Under the pieces are notes generated by a model that did not search any database, was not told where the DNA came from, and saw only the letters and a list, made by a program, of their open reading frames with translations. Shown here piece after piece: positions 1-8,290 of a DNA stretch of 64,000 nucleotides (position 1 is the first letter of the stretch; each line of letters opens with the position of its first letter). This DNA is from Corallococcus silvisoli (lineage in GTDB: Bacteria; Myxococcota; Myxococcia; Myxococcales; Myxococcaceae), in assembly GCF_009909145.1 (NCBI RefSeq), contig NZ_JAAAPJ010000003.1:496001-560000 (forward strand), given 5' to 3'. Made by a program: the position numbers and the translations under genes.

Positions 1-409
1 CGCCAACGGCGACGTGCTCGCCAGCAGCATGGGCATCTACCCGCAGCTGTCGGCGCTGGAGATGCTGGTCTATCCCAAGACCGCGCAGGTCATCCTCAAC
101 ACGGCGCTGATGCAGGTGGGCACGCTGGAGGTGGTGCCCCCCACCGCGCCGCTGACCCTCTTCATCTGGGGACCCAAGCGCGTCCTGCCGGTGAAGGTCA
201 GCGAGTTCTCCATCACCGAGGAGGCCTACGACCCGAGCCTCAACCCCATCCGCGCCAAGGTGTCCCTGGGCCTGCGGGTGCTCTCGTACAACGACCTGCC
301 CCTGATGCACCCCGGCTACGCCCTCTTCCTCACGCATCAGGTCGTCAAGGAAGCCATGGCCGTCGTCGGCAGCATCGCCGGCGTGGCCAACGCCGCGCTG
401 CCGCGCTGA
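1..409 (+). CDS. eCIS tube-associated/LysM-type protein (5' end outside window)
   Basis: The reading frame is open from the first complete codon at base 2, so the gene starts upstream and only its C-terminal part (about 135 residues) is visible. The sequence, with its motif FIWGPKRVLPVKVSEFSIT followed by AYDPSLNPIRAKVSLGL, resembles the beta-rich domain of contractile-injection tube-initiator proteins (Afp7-like), which usually also carry a LysM segment. Such proteins join the inner tube to the baseplate hub. It is followed 25 bp later by another eCIS gene on the same strand, and the eight genes after that are all baseplate or spike parts. The family is assigned from remembered motif similarity and gene order. 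The exact Afp/PVC counterpart is uncertain because the N-terminus is missing. Confidence 0.7.
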   Translation, partial: ANGDVLASSMGIYPQLSALEMLVYPKTAQVILNTALMQVGTLEVVPPTAPLTLFIWGPKRVLPVKVSEFSITEEAYDPSLNPIRAKVSLGLRVLSYNDLPLMHPGYALFLTHQVVKEAMAVVGSIAGVANAALPR

Positions 410-434
410 GCGCCTGACTTCTCCTGGAGCCCCC

Positions 435-725
435 ATGCTCGACCCCACCAGCCGCTACGCCCCCCTGGAGACGGCCACCCTCACGCTCCCCGACGGGCGC
501 GTGGCCGCCTACAAGCGCCGCCGCTTCATCCCCGCGAACACCTCCCTGCGGGTGCTGGCGGAGGTCTCCGTCACCGAGAGCGACCGCCTGGACCTGCTCA
601 CCCACCGCACGCTGGGAGACCCGGAGCACTTCTGGCGCGTCTGCGACGCCAACGACACGCTCAACCCCTTCGACCTGATGCGGGAGCCGGGCTCCGTGGT
701 GCGCATCGGGATGCCGGAATTCTGA
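435..725 (+). CDS. Small LysM/tail-X-like eCIS protein
   Basis: A 96-residue protein that begins MLDPTSRYAPLETATL and has a basic YKRRRF stretch near residue 30. Its second half (RTLGDPEHFWRVCDANDTL, then a short IGMPEF end) looks like the LysM or phage tail protein X fold, in which a residue group such as GDP.HFWRVCDAN sits before the last strand. Tail-X/LysM proteins are small baseplate-tube adaptors. It starts 25 bp after the preceding tube-associated gene and ends 7 bp before the gpD-like hub, so it belongs to the same transcription unit. The function is inferred from gene order plus this weak resemblance. Confidence 0.6.
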   Translation: MLDPTSRYAPLETATLTLPDGRVAAYKRRRFIPANTSLRVLAEVSVTESDRLDLLTHRTLGDPEHFWRVCDANDTLNPFDLMREPGSVVRIGMPEF

Positions 726-732
726 GCGCCCG

Positions 733-1875
733 ATGAGCCTGCTGGGAATCCATCTCACGCTGCTGGTGGGCCCCACGGTGGCGGTCCCCGCGCCCGGTTC
801 GTTCATGGAGGCCCTCCAGCGCGTGGAGGTCACCCACAACGACGAGGGGCGCTCGGGCTTCCAGCTGACGTTCGGCGTGGGCCGCTCGGGGCCGCTCGAC
901 CTGATGGACTACGGGCTCGCGAGCCACCCGCTGCTCAAGCCCATGAACCGCGTGGTGCTGGTGGTCACCTTCAACGTGGTGCCGCAGGTGCTCTTCGACG
1001 GCATCATCACCCACCGCACGCTCGCCCCCTCGCAGCAGCCGGGCAGCTCCACGCTCACGGTCACGGGCGAGGACGTGAGCGCTGCCATGGACCTGGACGC
1101 GAAGGTGCATGAGCACCCGGCGCAGGTGGAGCCCATCATCATCGCGCAGCTCGTCCTGGGCTACGCGCAGTACGGGCTGGTGCCGGTCATCATCCCGCCG
1201 CCCTCGCTGGACGTGCCGCTGCCCATCCAGCGCACCCCCGTGTTCCGGGGCACCGACTACGCCTACCTGCGGGAGATGGCGAACCGCTACGGCTACGTCT
1301 TCCAGGTCACCCCCGGCCCCGCGCCGATGATGAACACGGCCTACTGGGGGCCGCCCAACCGGGTGGGCATTCCCCAGCGGGCGCTGTCGGTGAACATGGG
1401 GGCGCAGTCCAACGTCGACAGCATCGACTTCCAATACAACGCGCTGGCGCCCACCACCGTGAAGGGCCAGGCGATGGCGCTGGGCCGCGCGCTCCCGGTG
1501 CGGACGTTCGCGAGCCTGCGGGTGCCACCGCTGGCGAGCCAGCCCGCGCTGCTCACCCAGTCGCGCGTGCGCACCTCGCTGCTGGAGGACGTGCCGGACG
1601 GCGCGGGCTACATCGCGGCCCAGGGCCGGGCCCAGGGTCAGACGGATGCGTCCACGGACCAGGTGCTCACCGGGTCGGGCGAGCTGGATGCCACGCGCTA
1701 CGGCGACATGCTGCGCCCCCGCGGGCTGGTGGGCGTGCGCGGCGCGGGCTTCGAACACGACGGCTTCTTCTACGTCCGCAACGTCACGCACTCCATCCGT
1801 CCTGGCGAATACAAGCAGCGCTTCACCCTCACCCGCGAGGGAGCTGGAGCGCTCACACCGGTGGTGCCGCCATGA
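733..1875 (+). CDS. Baseplate hub, phage late control D (gpD)-like
   Basis: A 380-residue protein of the phage gpD/VgrG-N family, which forms the trimeric hub that links the tube to the central spike. The middle holds a typical hub stretch (FRGTDYAYLREMANRYGY, about residues 172-189). The C-terminus has the characteristic end region of VgrG hub domains (RPRGLVGVRG, then NVTHSIRPGEYKQRFTLTREG). In this cluster the VgrG-like spike is split: this gene supplies the hub half and the next gene the OB-fold half, and they overlap by 4 bases (ATGA at 1872). That arrangement implies translational coupling of two subunits that assemble together. The start ATG at 733 lies 7 bp after the preceding stop. 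Confidence 0.85.
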   Translation: MSLLGIHLTLLVGPTVAVPAPGSFMEALQRVEVTHNDEGRSGFQLTFGVGRSGPLDLMDYGLASHPLLKPMNRVVLVVTFNVVPQVLFDGIITHRTLAPSQQPGSSTLTVTGEDVSAAMDLDAKVHEHPAQVEPIIIAQLVLGYAQYGLVPVIIPPPSLDVPLPIQRTPVFRGTDYAYLREMANRYGYVFQVTPGPAPMMNTAYWGPPNRVGIPQRALSVNMGAQSNVDSIDFQYNALAPTTVKGQAMALGRALPVRTFASLRVPPLASQPALLTQSRVRTSLLEDVPDGAGYIAAQGRAQGQTDASTDQVLTGSGELDATRYGDMLRPRGLVGVRGAGFEHDGFFYVRNVTHSIRPGEYKQRFTLTREGAGALTPVVPP

Positions 1876-2420
1876 GCACGTACTTCGGGAAGTACCGGGG
1901 CGAGGTCGTCAACAACATCGACCCCCTGATGATGGGGCGCGTGCAGGTGAAGGTGCCCACCGTGCTGGGCGACAGCCAGCTGGGCTGGGCCATGCCGTGC
2001 ATGCCGTGTGGCGGCAGCGGCAAGGGCTTCTTCGCCGTGCCCGCGATGGGCGCGAAGGTCTGGGTGGAGTTCGAGCGGGGGGACCTCAACTACCCCATCG
2101 TCGCCGGCTGCTTCTGGGGCGAGGGCGAGGCACCGGCCTCGCCCGCCCTGCCCACCACCCAGGTGTGGAAGACAGGGGCCATCACCGTGAAGCTCGACGA
2201 CCTGCCCGGCGCGGGCGGGCTGAGCATCGAAGTGAGTCCCCCGGCGGTGCCCATGCCGCTGAAGGCCACGTTCAGCGCCGCCGGCATCGAAATCGACCAC
2301 GGGGGGACCGCGAAGGTGGTGCTCAGCCCCACCGGCATCGAGCTGTCGTTCGGCGCGTCCAACATCAAGCTCGGGCCCGCGGGCGTCAACGTCAACAACG
2401 GCGCGCTGGAGGTCATCTAG
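1872..2420 (+). CDS. Baseplate spike protein, gpV/VgrG OB-fold-like
   Basis: A 182-residue protein with the gpV/gp5-type OB-fold at its N-terminus: KYRGEVVNNIDPLMMGRVQV, then a PAMGAKVWVEFERGD strand and an IVAGCFWG turn (residues 6-80). After a short linker, the C-terminal hundred residues form repeated short strands (IEIDHGGTAKVVLSPTGIEL), as expected for the trimeric beta-helix needle of a central spike. In eCIS particles this protein pierces the target membrane and carries the PAAR tip. The ATG overlaps the stop of the hub gene, and the PAAR-like gene begins 2 bp after its stop. Confidence 0.87.
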   Translation: MSTYFGKYRGEVVNNIDPLMMGRVQVKVPTVLGDSQLGWAMPCMPCGGSGKGFFAVPAMGAKVWVEFERGDLNYPIVAGCFWGEGEAPASPALPTTQVWKTGAITVKLDDLPGAGGLSIEVSPPAVPMPLKATFSAAGIEIDHGGTAKVVLSPTGIELSFGASNIKLGPAGVNVNNGALEVI

Positions 2421-2422
2421 CC

Positions 2423-2746
2423 ATGGGAGCCTTCCTCCTCCACGTCGGAGCCACGGTGATGTGTCCCCACGCGGGACAGGTGCAGACCACGCCCGGCAAT
2501 CCCCGGGTGAAGGTGGGCGGGCAGCCGGTGGCCACCCTGGCCGACCAGTACCTGGTGTCCGGCTGTCCCTTCCCGCCGCAGGGCGGAGGCCCCTGCGTGC
2601 AGGTGAAGTGGCTGGTCCCCGCGGTGCGCGTCCGCGCGGGCGGGCAGCCCGTCATCCTGCAGAACAGCGTGGGGATTTCCATGGGCGCCGCGCCCCTGGG
2701 CCCGCCCCAGGTCGTGATGACGCAGGTCCGGGTGAGGGGGACCTGA
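2423..2746 (+). CDS. PAAR-like spike tip protein
   Basis: A 107-residue protein. The start ATG at 2423 is preceded by GGAGG inside the end of the spike gene. It opens with HVGATVMCPHAGQVQ and contains two short repeated strand modules, VKVGGQPVATLADQY and VRAGGQPVILQNSVGIS, the second ending in a Pro-rich VRVRGT tail. Conserved His and Cys residues (HVGATVMCPH, SGCPF) could bind the metal seen in PAAR cones. PAAR proteins cap the spike needle and sharpen it. The position directly after the OB-fold spike and before the gp25 wedge supports the call. An alternative upstream start in the same frame would overlap the spike gene and is not favoured. Confidence 0.8.
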   Translation: MGAFLLHVGATVMCPHAGQVQTTPGNPRVKVGGQPVATLADQYLVSGCPFPPQGGGPCVQVKWLVPAVRVRAGGQPVILQNSVGISMGAAPLGPPQVVMTQVRVRGT

Positions 2747-2749
2747 GCC

Positions 2750-3106
2750 ATGCACATCGCCTTCCCCTATCGGCTGGATGGACGCGGTCGCACCGCGGAC
2801 GCGGACCTGGACACGCACGTGCGGCACCTCATCGAGCAGGTGCTCTTCACGGCTCCGGGCGAGCGCATCAACCGCCCCACCTTCGGCACCGGGCTGGGCC
2901 AGCTGGTGTTCGCCCCCAACAGCGCGGAGCTGGCCACCGCGACCCAGTTCCTGGTGCAGGGCGCGCTCCAGCAGTGGCTGGGCGACCTCCTCCAGGTGGA
3001 GGCCGTGGAGACGCTCAGCGAGGAGGCCCGCCTCCAGGTGACGGTGCGCTACGTCGTGCGCCGCACCCAGCAGCGGCAGGTGGCCCAGTTCACGAGGGAG
3101 CTCTGA
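2750..3106 (+). CDS. Baseplate wedge protein, gp25/gpW family
   Basis: A 118-residue protein with the gp25-like lysozyme-fold signature: residues 22-50 include HVRHLIEQVLFTAPGERI, then RPTFGTGLGQLVF. The conserved short motif that follows the helix (E-R-x-x-x-P-x-F-G) is clear. Gp25-type proteins sit at the sheath-baseplate contact and start sheath polymerisation in T4, type VI and eCIS particles. It starts 3 bp after the PAAR-like stop, and the next gene starts 1 bp after its own stop. Confidence 0.88.
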   Translation: MHIAFPYRLDGRGRTADADLDTHVRHLIEQVLFTAPGERINRPTFGTGLGQLVFAPNSAELATATQFLVQGALQQWLGDLLQVEAVETLSEEARLQVTVRYVVRRTQQRQVAQFTREL

Positions 3107-3107
3107 C

Positions 3108-5708
3108 ATGGGCGCGCGCTATGTCTGCAAGAGCGAGCAGCGGCGCCGGTTGGTGGAGGCCCACGCCACCTTCAACGGCATCGACTTCCTGGAGGTGCTG
3201 GACGAGGACGCGTCGGCGCTCGGCCTGGAGCGTCAGCGGACGCTGTGGGTGCGCTGCTACAAGCCCCTGCCCCAGGACATCGACGCGGACCACGTCTCCA
3301 TCTCCGGAGGCGTGCGGCTGAAGGACGTCGGCGTGTCCCTGGCCTTCCGCATGGACCAGGCGCCCGGCGACCCTCGCACCACCGCGGCCGAGCGGGCCGA
3401 GTACGCCAAGCGCCAGGTGCTCGATGAGCTGCTGGGCACCCATGAGACGGAGCAGACGCTGGTGGTGCGCACCACCTCGTCCGGCGACTTCTCCACGTAC
3501 ACGCTGGCCCTGCTGCGGGGCTTCCTGGACACGGTGCCTCCGGACGACTTCGACGGGCCCCTGTCCCGCGTGGACTTCACCTTCAAGGTGGAGTGTCCCA
3601 GCGAGTTCGACTGCGCGCCGCCGAAGGGCAGCGCGACGCCCGGGCGCGTGGACCCGCCCATCGACTACCTCACCCGGGACTACGCCAGCTTCCGGCGGCT
3701 GCTGCTGGACCGGCTGTCGGAGGTGGCGCCCCAGTGGAAGGAGCGCAACCCCGCGGACCTGGGCGTGACGCTGGTGGAGTTGATGGCCTATTCGGCCGAC
3801 TACCTCAGCTACTACCAGGACGCGGTGGCCACCGAGGCGTACCTCGGCACCGCTCGCAAGCGCACCTCCGTGCGCCGCCACGCGCGACTGCTGGACTACC
3901 CCATGCACGACGGCGGCAACGCCCGGGCCTGGGTGACGTTGCAGGTGTCCCCCGGCGCCGAGGGCTGGTCGCTCCCCGGCCCCACGGACGTGTCTCCGGG
4001 GGCGGTGTTCGTCACCACCGTGGAGGGCCCCCGGGTGCTGGACGCGCAGCACCTCCAGGAAGCGGTGAACGCGGGCGCCGAGGTCTTCGAGTCCCTCCAC
4101 CCCCTCACCCTGCACTCCGGGCACGGCCGCATCCTCTTCCATACCTGGGGAGAGGACCGCTGCTGCCTCCCCCAGGGCGCCACCGCCGCCACGCTGCTCA
4201 ACGTCCCCTCCGAATTCGACCCGGCGAAGCGGGTGCTGACACCGGAGAACTTCGCGCCAGGGCGGGTCCTCCTCCTGGAGGAGGGGCGCAGTCCCCAGAC
4301 GGGACGGAGGGTGGACGCGGATCCGTCGCGCCGCCATGCCGTGCGGCTGACGCAGGTGGAGTTCACCCGGGATCCGCTGCTGGACGTGGCCGTGGTGGAG
4401 GTCGCGTGGGGCACGGACGACGCGCTCCCCTTCGAGCTGTGCCTGTGGGACGTGATGGTGCCGCCGGACTCCGCCGATGAGCCGGAGGATCCCGTCGGCA
4501 AGCTCGCGCCGGTGAGCGTGGCGCGCGGCAACGTGGTGCTGGTGGACCATGGGCGGACCCTGACCGAGCCGTTGCCCGTCGTGCCCTCCGAGGGCCGCTA
4601 CCGCCCCAGGCTCTCGCGCGGTCCGCTCACCCAGGTGTCGAGGGGAGAGGGAGGCCGCGCGCTGGACCCCACGGCGTCGGCGGCCGCCGCGCTGCGGACG
4701 CCCCCGGAGGAGACGCTGCCCGCGCTCTGGCTGCGAGAGACGGAGAGCGGGCGGGCGTGGATCCCCCGCCGCACGCTGCTCAACAGCGGCCGCTTCAGCC
4801 GCGAGTTCGTGGCGGAGGTGGAGGACGACGGCCGGGCCCGCCTGCGCTTCGGCGACAACGTGCTGGGAGAGCGCCCCGGCGCGGGCGTTCCGCTCACGGC
4901 CACCTATCGCATTGGCAATGGCAGCGCGGGCAACGTGGGCGCGGAGGCCATCTCCCACCTGCACTCCACCTTGGGGGGAGACTGGCGCGACGCCATCCTG
5001 AGCATCCGCAACCCCCTGCCGGCCCGGGGAGGAGTGGATCCCGAGTCCGTGGAGCGCGTTCGCATCGACGCGCCGGAGTCCTTCCGCGTCCAGCAGCGCG
5101 CGGTGACGGAGGCGGACTACGCCGAGGTCGCCCAGCGCCACCCTGAAGTGCAGCGCGCGGTGGGCAGCCTGCGGTGGACGGGCAGCTGGCACACCATGTT
5201 CGTCACCGTGGACCGGCGCGGCGGCTTCCCGGTGGACGCGGACTTCGCCGAGCGGCTGACCGCGTTCCTGGAGCGCTTCCGGCTCGCGGGCTACGACCTG
5301 CGCGTCGACGCGCCCCTCTTCGTCCCGCTGGACATCGCCATGACGGTCTGCGTGTCACCGGGCTACCTGGCCGCCAACGTGAAGGCCGCGCTGCTGGAGG
5401 TGTTCAGCACGCGCGAGCAACCCGGCGGGCTGCGCGGCTTCTTCCACCCGGACAACTTCACCTTCGGCCAGCCGGTGTACCTGAGCCAGCTGGTGGCCAC
5501 GGCCATGAAGGTGCCGGGGGTGGCGTGGGTGGAGACGGAGGACGCGCCCGGCAAGCCGCAGCGCTTCCGGCGCTGGGGGCAGGTGCCGCGCGACGAGTGG
5601 AAGAACGGCCTCATCGAGATGGAGCGGCTGGAGATCGCCCGGCTCGACAACGACCCGAGCCAGCCCGAGAACGGGAAGCTCGACTTCTTCATGCAGGGGG
5701 GCCTGTGA
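3108..5708 (+). CDS. Putative baseplate assembly protein, gpJ-like (Afp11-type)
   Basis: An 866-residue protein. From about residue 184 it carries the signature of eCIS baseplate assembly proteins: IDYLTRDYASFRRLLLDRL, then DLGVTLVELMAYSADYLSYY and TARKRTSVRRHARLLDYPMH. Near residue 585 comes RLRFGDNVLGERPGAGVPL and then TYRIGNGSAGNVGAEAI, typical of the J-like baseplate core, and the C-terminus has further J-like strand-helix units. The first ~175 residues are an extra N-terminal domain. These proteins form the outer wedges that link sheath, hub and fibres. The next gene encodes a distant paralogue and overlaps it by 4 bases (GTGA). Confidence 0.88.
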   Translation: MGARYVCKSEQRRRLVEAHATFNGIDFLEVLDEDASALGLERQRTLWVRCYKPLPQDIDADHVSISGGVRLKDVGVSLAFRMDQAPGDPRTTAAERAEYAKRQVLDELLGTHETEQTLVVRTTSSGDFSTYTLALLRGFLDTVPPDDFDGPLSRVDFTFKVECPSEFDCAPPKGSATPGRVDPPIDYLTRDYASFRRLLLDRLSEVAPQWKERNPADLGVTLVELMAYSADYLSYYQDAVATEAYLGTARKRTSVRRHARLLDYPMHDGGNARAWVTLQVSPGAEGWSLPGPTDVSPGAVFVTTVEGPRVLDAQHLQEAVNAGAEVFESLHPLTLHSGHGRILFHTWGEDRCCLPQGATAATLLNVPSEFDPAKRVLTPENFAPGRVLLLEEGRSPQTGRRVDADPSRRHAVRLTQVEFTRDPLLDVAVVEVAWGTDDALPFELCLWDVMVPPDSADEPEDPVGKLAPVSVARGNVVLVDHGRTLTEPLPVVPSEGRYRPRLSRGPLTQVSRGEGGRALDPTASAAAALRTPPEETLPALWLRETESGRAWIPRRTLLNSGRFSREFVAEVEDDGRARLRFGDNVLGERPGAGVPLTATYRIGNGSAGNVGAEAISHLHSTLGGDWRDAILSIRNPLPARGGVDPESVERVRIDAPESFRVQQRAVTEADYAEVAQRHPEVQRAVGSLRWTGSWHTMFVTVDRRGGFPVDADFAERLTAFLERFRLAGYDLRVDAPLFVPLDIAMTVCVSPGYLAANVKAALLEVFSTREQPGGLRGFFHPDNFTFGQPVYLSQLVATAMKVPGVAWVETEDAPGKPQRFRRWGQVPRDEWKNGLIEMERLEIARLDNDPSQPENGKLDFFMQGGL

Positions 5709-8290
5709 GCACGCCAGCAAACGGCTCGGGGGATTGCGAGGCCTGCGAGGACCGCGGCGCCGCGGAGCCGACGCCGCTCTACAACCGGCCGGGGCAACCC
5801 GCGCTCGCGTATCGCATTGGCACGCACAGCGGCTTCTTCCAGCGCATGCTGGCGCGGCTGCCCGGGGAGTTCCTGCCGGATGGGGACTTCGCGGGCACCC
5901 GGCCCCTGGCGGAGCTGTCCACGCGCGGCACGGAGGACCTGTCCATCGCGCTGCTGGACGCGTGGGCGACGGCCTCCGACGTGCTGACCTTCTACCAGGA
6001 GCGCATCGCCAACGAGGGCTTCCTGCGCACCGCCACGGAGCGGCGCTCGGTGCTGGAGCTGGCGCGGCAGATTGGCTACGAGCTGAAGCCCGGCGTCGCC
6101 GCCAGCACGTATCTGGTCTTCACCGTGGAGACGGCGCCCGGCGCCCCCACCCAGGTGCACGTGCCCGAAGGCGTGCAGGTGCTCAGCATCCCCGGCCAGG
6201 ACGCGCGGCCCCAGACCTTCGAGACGACGCAGCCGCTGGAGGCCCGGGCCGCGTGGAACGTCCTCAAGGTGCCCCGGACGATGCCCCAGCCGCTCATGCG
6301 GGGTGAGCACACGCTCTACCTCCAGGGCCTCCAGATGGGCATCCAGCCTGGAGACGCGCTCTTGCTGGTGGGCGAGGAGCGGGAGAACGCGCCCGGCAGC
6401 GAGCAGTGGGACTTGCGCTGGGTGAAGACCGTCACCCGCGTGACGGATCCGGCGGAGCCCGCGCTGAGCCACACCCGGGTGACGTGGGACGCCGGGCTCG
6501 GCAGCGAGACGCCCCGCGTGGATCCCGCGGACCACCCCCGCGCCTTCGTGCTGCGGCTGCGCGGCAACCTCTTCGGCTACAACGCGCCCTCCTTCAAGGC
6601 GATGCCGGACGCCACCAAGGCCCTCTACAACCCGAACTACCGGCCCCACGACGCGCGCTTCACGCAGTGGCCCGACTTCGAGATTCAAACGGCGGTCCAG
6701 GGCATCATCGATCTGGACCGCGAGTACCCCAGCATCCTGAAGGGCAGCTGGGTGGCGCTCTGGAAGTCCAAGTACGTGGAGCTGTATCGCGTCACCGACA
6801 TCCAGCCCTGGGCGCGCGAGGACTTCACGCTCAACGCCAAGGTGACGCGCCTCACCTTCGACACGAACGAGCACCTGTCCTACTTCCCGCTGCGCAGCAC
6901 GGTGGTCCTGGCCCAGAGCGAGGAGCTGCCCGTGGGGGAGATGCCCCGGACCGACCCCGTGGAGGGCGACGACATCGAGCTGGACCGCGCGGTGGAGGGG
7001 CTCGAGCGCGGGCGCGTGCTCATCGTCGAAGGGCGCGCGGCGCTGGAGCAAGCGTCGGGGCCAGGGGCGTGGATCCGCGAGGTGGTGGAGCTGGACCGGG
7101 CCGAGACGCTGGTCGGTGGACACACGCGGCTGGTGCTGAAGAAGGCCCTGACCACGCCGCTGGAGCGCGCCACCGTCAGCATCTACGCCAACGTGGTCCC
7201 CTCCACGCATGGAGAGACGGTGCGGGAGGTGCTGGGCGGCGGTGACGGCTCGCGCGTGAACCAGCGCTTCGTGCTGCGCAAGCCGCCGCTCACCCACGTG
7301 CCGGCCCCCACGGACACGGGCGGGGAGAGCACGCTGGAGGTCCGGGTGAATGGCGTGCGCTGGGAGCAGGTGCCCACGCTGTTCGGACAGGACCCGCGCG
7401 CCGAGGTGTTCATGGTGCGCATCCAGGACGACGGCTCCGTGGTGGTGACGTTCGGCGACGGGGTGTCCGGCGCGCGACTGCCCACGGGGCAGGAGAACGT
7501 GACGGCGGTGTACCGCTCCGGCATCGGGCCCGAGGGCGAGGTGGACCGGGGACAGCTCGCGCTGCTGAAGGTGCGGCCCCTGGGCATCCGGGAGGTCACC
7601 AATCCCGTCGCGGCCACCGGCGCGGCGGCGCCCGAGTCCCGGGACGAGGCGCGCGACAACGCCCCCGCGTCCGTGCTGACGCTGCGCCGGGTGGTGTCGT
7701 TGCAGGACTACGAGGACTTCGCCTCCACGTTCGCCGGCATCGGCAAGGCCCAGGCGGCGGACCTGACCAACGGCGAGCGCATCCTCGTCCACGTCACCGT
7801 GGCGGGGATGGACGGGGAGCCGGTGGCCGCGGACTCCCAGCTCTTCCTGAGCCTGGTGGAGGCGCTGCGGGAGCACCACGATCCGGTGCGCCAGTTCGAG
7901 GTCTCCTCATACGAGCGGCTCTTCTTCGCGATGGAGGCGCGGCTGCGCCTGGACGCGCGCTACCTGCCGGAGGAGGTGCTGGGCCGCGCGGAGGCCGCGC
8001 TCCGAGACGCCTTCTCCCTTCAGCGGCGCCAGTTCGCCCAGGCGGTGAGCGGCGCGGAGGTCATTCGCGTGCTCCAGGACGTGGAGGGCGTGGTGATGGT
8101 GGACCTGGAGCGGCTGCACCCGACGACGCCCGCCATCCCGGCGCAGAAGCTGATGCCGGTGCTGCGCGCGCGCGGGGCGCGATGGGAAGGCGACGTGCTC
8201 AGGCCCGCCCAGCTGCTGCTGCTCGACCCGGCGCTCCAGGGTGAGCGCAAGGGCGTGACGCTGGTGCTCGACACGGAGGTGAGCCCGTGA
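5705..8290 (+). CDS. Second putative baseplate assembly protein (J-like paralogue)
   Basis: An 861-residue protein, taken from the GTG at 5705 that overlaps the stop of the previous gene; the same frame is open further upstream, but the 4-base overlap fits the operon pattern. It shares the family layout with its neighbour: a CEACEDRGAAEPTPLYNRPG lead-in, then STRGTEDLSIALLDAWATAS, DVLTFYQERIANEGFLRTA and ERRSVLELARQIGYEL. Near residue 575 it has VVTFGDGVSGARLPTG followed by TAVYRSGIGPEGEV, matching the GDN/IGNG block of the paralogue. The four Cys/Glu residues at the very N-terminus (CEAC) might bind metal. Two J-like wedge proteins in tandem correspond to the Afp11/Afp12 region of known eCIS. 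Confidence 0.83.
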   Translation: MSTPANGSGDCEACEDRGAAEPTPLYNRPGQPALAYRIGTHSGFFQRMLARLPGEFLPDGDFAGTRPLAELSTRGTEDLSIALLDAWATASDVLTFYQERIANEGFLRTATERRSVLELARQIGYELKPGVAASTYLVFTVETAPGAPTQVHVPEGVQVLSIPGQDARPQTFETTQPLEARAAWNVLKVPRTMPQPLMRGEHTLYLQGLQMGIQPGDALLLVGEERENAPGSEQWDLRWVKTVTRVTDPAEPALSHTRVTWDAGLGSETPRVDPADHPRAFVLRLRGNLFGYNAPSFKAMPDATKALYNPNYRPHDARFTQWPDFEIQTAVQGIIDLDREYPSILKGSWVALWKSKYVELYRVTDIQPWAREDFTLNAKVTRLTFDTNEHLSYFPLRSTVVLAQSEELPVGEMPRTDPVEGDDIELDRAVEGLERGRVLIVEGRAALEQASGPGAWIREVVELDRAETLVGGHTRLVLKKALTTPLERATVSIYANVVPSTHGETVREVLGGGDGSRVNQRFVLRKPPLTHVPAPTDTGGESTLEVRVNGVRWEQVPTLFGQDPRAEVFMVRIQDDGSVVVTFGDGVSGARLPTGQENVTAVYRSGIGPEGEVDRGQLALLKVRPLGIREVTNPVAATGAAAPESRDEARDNAPASVLTLRRVVSLQDYEDFASTFAGIGKAQAADLTNGERILVHVTVAGMDGEPVAADSQLFLSLVEALREHHDPVRQFEVSSYERLFFAMEARLRLDARYLPEEVLGRAEAALRDAFSLQRRQFAQAVSGAEVIRVLQDVEGVVMVDLERLHPTTPAIPAQKLMPVLRARGARWEGDVLRPAQLLLLDPALQGERKGVTLVLDTEVSP

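Noticed and set aside
3090..5192. 700-codon antisense frame opposite the J-like gene
   Set aside because: Same GC artefact; composition and lack of motifs.
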